Origin: Mariniblastus fucicola
GTDB lineage: Bacteria; Planctomycetota; Planctomycetia; Pirellulales; Pirellulaceae
Length of the DNA stretch: 64,000 bases
Direction: 5' to 3'
Assembly: GCF_008087665.1 (NCBI RefSeq)
Contig: NZ_CP042912.1
Coordinates: 3,968,001-4,032,000, forward strand
Below the pieces are notes generated by a model. The model worked only from the letters and a program-made list of their open reading frames with translations. It was not told the origin of the DNA and did not search any database. Below, piece after piece: positions 62,291 through 64,000 of this stretch. The translations under genes were made by a program, and so were the position numbers. Position 1 is the stretch's first letter. Every line of letters starts with the position of its first letter.

Positions 62291-63988
62291 ATGGCCGTAC
62301 TGTCATCCTCCGACGATTCGGTAATCAAAAAGAACTATCGACTTTCGACCGATCCGGTCATCATCGGACGGCATCCGGAATGTTCGATTCAGATCGATGA
62401 TGGTTCCGTCAGTCGTCACCACGCAAAAGTGGTCAGCGTCGAAGGCGCATGGTTTCTCGAAGACCTCGATAGTCGCAACGGGACCTTTCTTAACGGTCAG
62501 GCGATCCAGAAACAGACTCGTCTGTTCGACGGTGCGATCATCAAAATCTGTGACATCGCGTTCAATTTTCACGCTGGAGACGGTGCCACGCGTGGCGATC
62601 GTCCAACCCTTGAAGAGCGGGACTACAGCAAAGGACTGTTGCCCCGCCGCAGTTCCGTGGTGCTGTCGGATGATTCCGAATCGCATGTTATGTCACAGCT
62701 CGATCCGCCGTCTCATCAGATGATTCAGACGTCGAAGGTCAGCGCGGAAGACAAACTTAATGCGATAACCAAAATCACGCACGCACTCAGTGAAGCCCTT
62801 GGTCGCGACGAGATGTTGACGCAGATTCTCGATTTCCTGTTTGATCTGTTCAGCGAAGCCGATCGTGGCTTCATTATGCTCAAGGATGCCAACGGTGTGC
62901 TTAAGCCGCTGGGATTCAAGACGCGCTATGCCCAGGATGACGAAGAGATTCGCATCAGCCGCACGATTTGCCAGAAAGTAATGGATTCGAAACAGCCCAT
63001 TCTTTCACGGGACGCGGGCAAAGACGACCGCTTTGACACCAGCCAGAGCGTGTTCGATTTCCGCATTCGCTCGATTATGTGCGCTCCGCTGCTCAACAGC
63101 AAAGACGAATCGATCGGCGTCGTGCAACTTGATTCGCTTCGTCGATCTATCGTGTTCAAGGAAGAAGACGTCGAAACTCTGGTCACGATCACGATGCAGG
63201 CTTCGCTCGCGATTCAGAAAGCCGACTTGTTCGAGCAGGCCCAGCAAAACCGCGAACTTCAGGCGGACTTGGAACTTGCTCACGAATTGCAGCAGCGATT
63301 TTTGCCGCAGCGACCACCCGAATTCCAAAACTATGAGTTCTTCTCATGGTATCGCCCGATGCAGCAGGTGGGTGGCGACTATTTCGATTACGTCCCGTTG
63401 GACAAAGATCGTTTGGGCATTGTCGTTGCCGATGTTGTTGGTCATGGTATTGCCGCGGCGATGCTAATGGCGAAAGTTTCGGCAGAGGCACGTTTCGCAC
63501 TGGCGACGTCCAGTACGCCAGAAGCAGCCGTTTGCATGATGAACAAAAGCCTGTCCAACATGAACCTCGACCGCTTCGTCACGTTGGCCGTTTGTTTGTT
63601 GGATCAGCGAAATGATTCTCTGACGATCGTCAACGCGGGCCATATGCCGCCAATCATTCGCCGTCAGGACGGCACAGTTGAAACGGTGGCAACGAAAGAA
63701 TCCGGTGTGCCGATCGGAATCCTTGAGGACTACCAGTACGAAAGTTTCACGACGTCGCTGCATGATGGCGATGTCGCGATTCTGTATACAGACGGTATCA
63801 ACGAAGCGATGAACGAATCGGATGAGCAACTTACGTCCGAAGCAATCGTCGAAGAGCTGAAGCATTGCCCGATCAAGACGCCGGTTGGCATCGGCGAAAA
63901 CCTGTGCACACTGGTCAATCAGCACATGGGATTCCGGCAGCCGATAGACGACATCTGCATGGTGTGTGTCGGGAAAAACCCTTCCTGA
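62291..63988 (+). CDS. FHA-GAF-PP2C (SpoIIE-type) serine/threonine phosphatase
   Basis: 565 residues from ATG 62291 (a TTG one codon earlier). N-terminal FHA domain: VIIGRHPECSIQIDDGSVSR, HHAKVV and DLDSRNGTFLNGQAIQ (phosphothreonine-binding residues). A GAF domain follows (about residues 160-320; GFIMLKDANGVLKPLGFKTR, IMCAPLLNSKDESIGVVQLD), a coiled linker (ELQADLELAHELQQRFLPQR) and a SpoIIE/PP2C domain with YRPMQQVGGDYFDYVPLDKD, GIVVADVVGHGIAAAMLMAK, VNAGHMPPIIRR and ILYTDGINEAMNESDEQ. Probably dephosphorylates a signalling protein in response to a GAF ligand; the FHA part could dock a kinase-phosphorylated partner such as those of the 47447 kinase, which is inference. Confidence 0.93.
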   Translation: MAVLSSSDDSVIKKNYRLSTDPVIIGRHPECSIQIDDGSVSRHHAKVVSVEGAWFLEDLDSRNGTFLNGQAIQKQTRLFDGAIIKICDIAFNFHAGDGATRGDRPTLEERDYSKGLLPRRSSVVLSDDSESHVMSQLDPPSHQMIQTSKVSAEDKLNAITKITHALSEALGRDEMLTQILDFLFDLFSEADRGFIMLKDANGVLKPLGFKTRYAQDDEEIRISRTICQKVMDSKQPILSRDAGKDDRFDTSQSVFDFRIRSIMCAPLLNSKDESIGVVQLDSLRRSIVFKEEDVETLVTITMQASLAIQKADLFEQAQQNRELQADLELAHELQQRFLPQRPPEFQNYEFFSWYRPMQQVGGDYFDYVPLDKDRLGIVVADVVGHGIAAAMLMAKVSAEARFALATSSTPEAAVCMMNKSLSNMNLDRFVTLAVCLLDQRNDSLTIVNAGHMPPIIRRQDGTVETVATKESGVPIGILEDYQYESFTTSLHDGDVAILYTDGINEAMNESDEQLTSEAIVEELKHCPIKTPVGIGENLCTLVNQHMGFRQPIDDICMVCVGKNPS

Positions 63989-64000
63989 TTGCGGCGCACT

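Overview
This window reads as chromosomal DNA of a planctomycete, most likely a marine or freshwater Pirellulaceae-type bacterium. The grounds are family content: three DUF1559 prepilin-like proteins with the [16 protein letters not shown] methylation-type N-terminus, a DUF1592/DUF1588-type cytochrome paired with a twin-arginine DUF1552 protein, a YdjY-type lipoprotein, a LEPR-like surface-protein N-terminus, an FG-GAP/UnbV giant lipoprotein, a membrane-anchored serine/threonine kinase and a pyrophosphate-type phosphofructokinase. kdsA and a secretin indicate a diderm envelope. No rRNA, tRNA, CRISPR array, insertion sequence or phage region was recognised.

Layout. 1-7.4 kb (minus strand): selA (cut by the window edge), an HU-like protein, a compact tat cluster (tatA-like, a 32-residue micro-Tat ORF, tatA/B-like), then an operon secretin - lipoprotein - FliG-like protein. 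7.9-13.9 kb (plus): a TlpA-like thioredoxin whose active-site codon is an in-frame TGA (predicted selenocysteine), an SDR, PPi-type PFK, a secreted PHP-fold protein, threonine aldolase and a frameshifted small membrane protein. 13.8-19 kb: tsaE, two divergently transcribed phosphohexomutases and an RNase HII-like protein. 19.4-27.5 kb (plus): DUF1559, lipid-kinase-like protein, kdsA, a large lipoprotein, Xaa-Pro peptidase, accB and accC. 27.5-31.9 kb: a cytochrome c'-like protein followed by the DUF1592-type/DUF1552 pair. 31.9-41 kb: a beta-helix surface protein (minus), a 31-residue membrane peptide, a YggS-type PLP protein with a large upstream partner, a YdjY lipoprotein and alkaline phosphatase, with a nested inverted repeat between the last two. 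41-45.8 kb: two zinc dehydrogenases, a sugar epimerase and a GT4 glycosyltransferase. 45.9-54.9 kb: DUF1559, a zinc-ribbon kinase, a LigD-phosphoesterase-like protein, small lipoproteins, moaE, a thioredoxin-fold protein, and a DUF1559/lipoprotein pair with clear promoter and terminators. 55.4-64 kb: the 1244-residue FG-GAP/UnbV lipoprotein, truB, a leucine-rich-repeat protein, a small membrane protein and an FHA-GAF-PP2C phosphatase.

How parts connect. selA on the left edge and the TGA-containing thioredoxin about 7.5 kb away support each other: selenocysteine insertion is predicted, with a hairpin that starts at the TGA itself. The tat genes provide the export route needed by the twin-arginine DUF1552 protein at 30.6 kb. 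The secretin, its lipoprotein and the FliG-like protein are spaced 3 and 26 bases apart and are probably cotranscribed; this combination is the most unusual operon here. Most other genes are ordinary housekeeping (accBC, kdsA, truB, tsaE, glmM-like) or typical planctomycete accessory genes.
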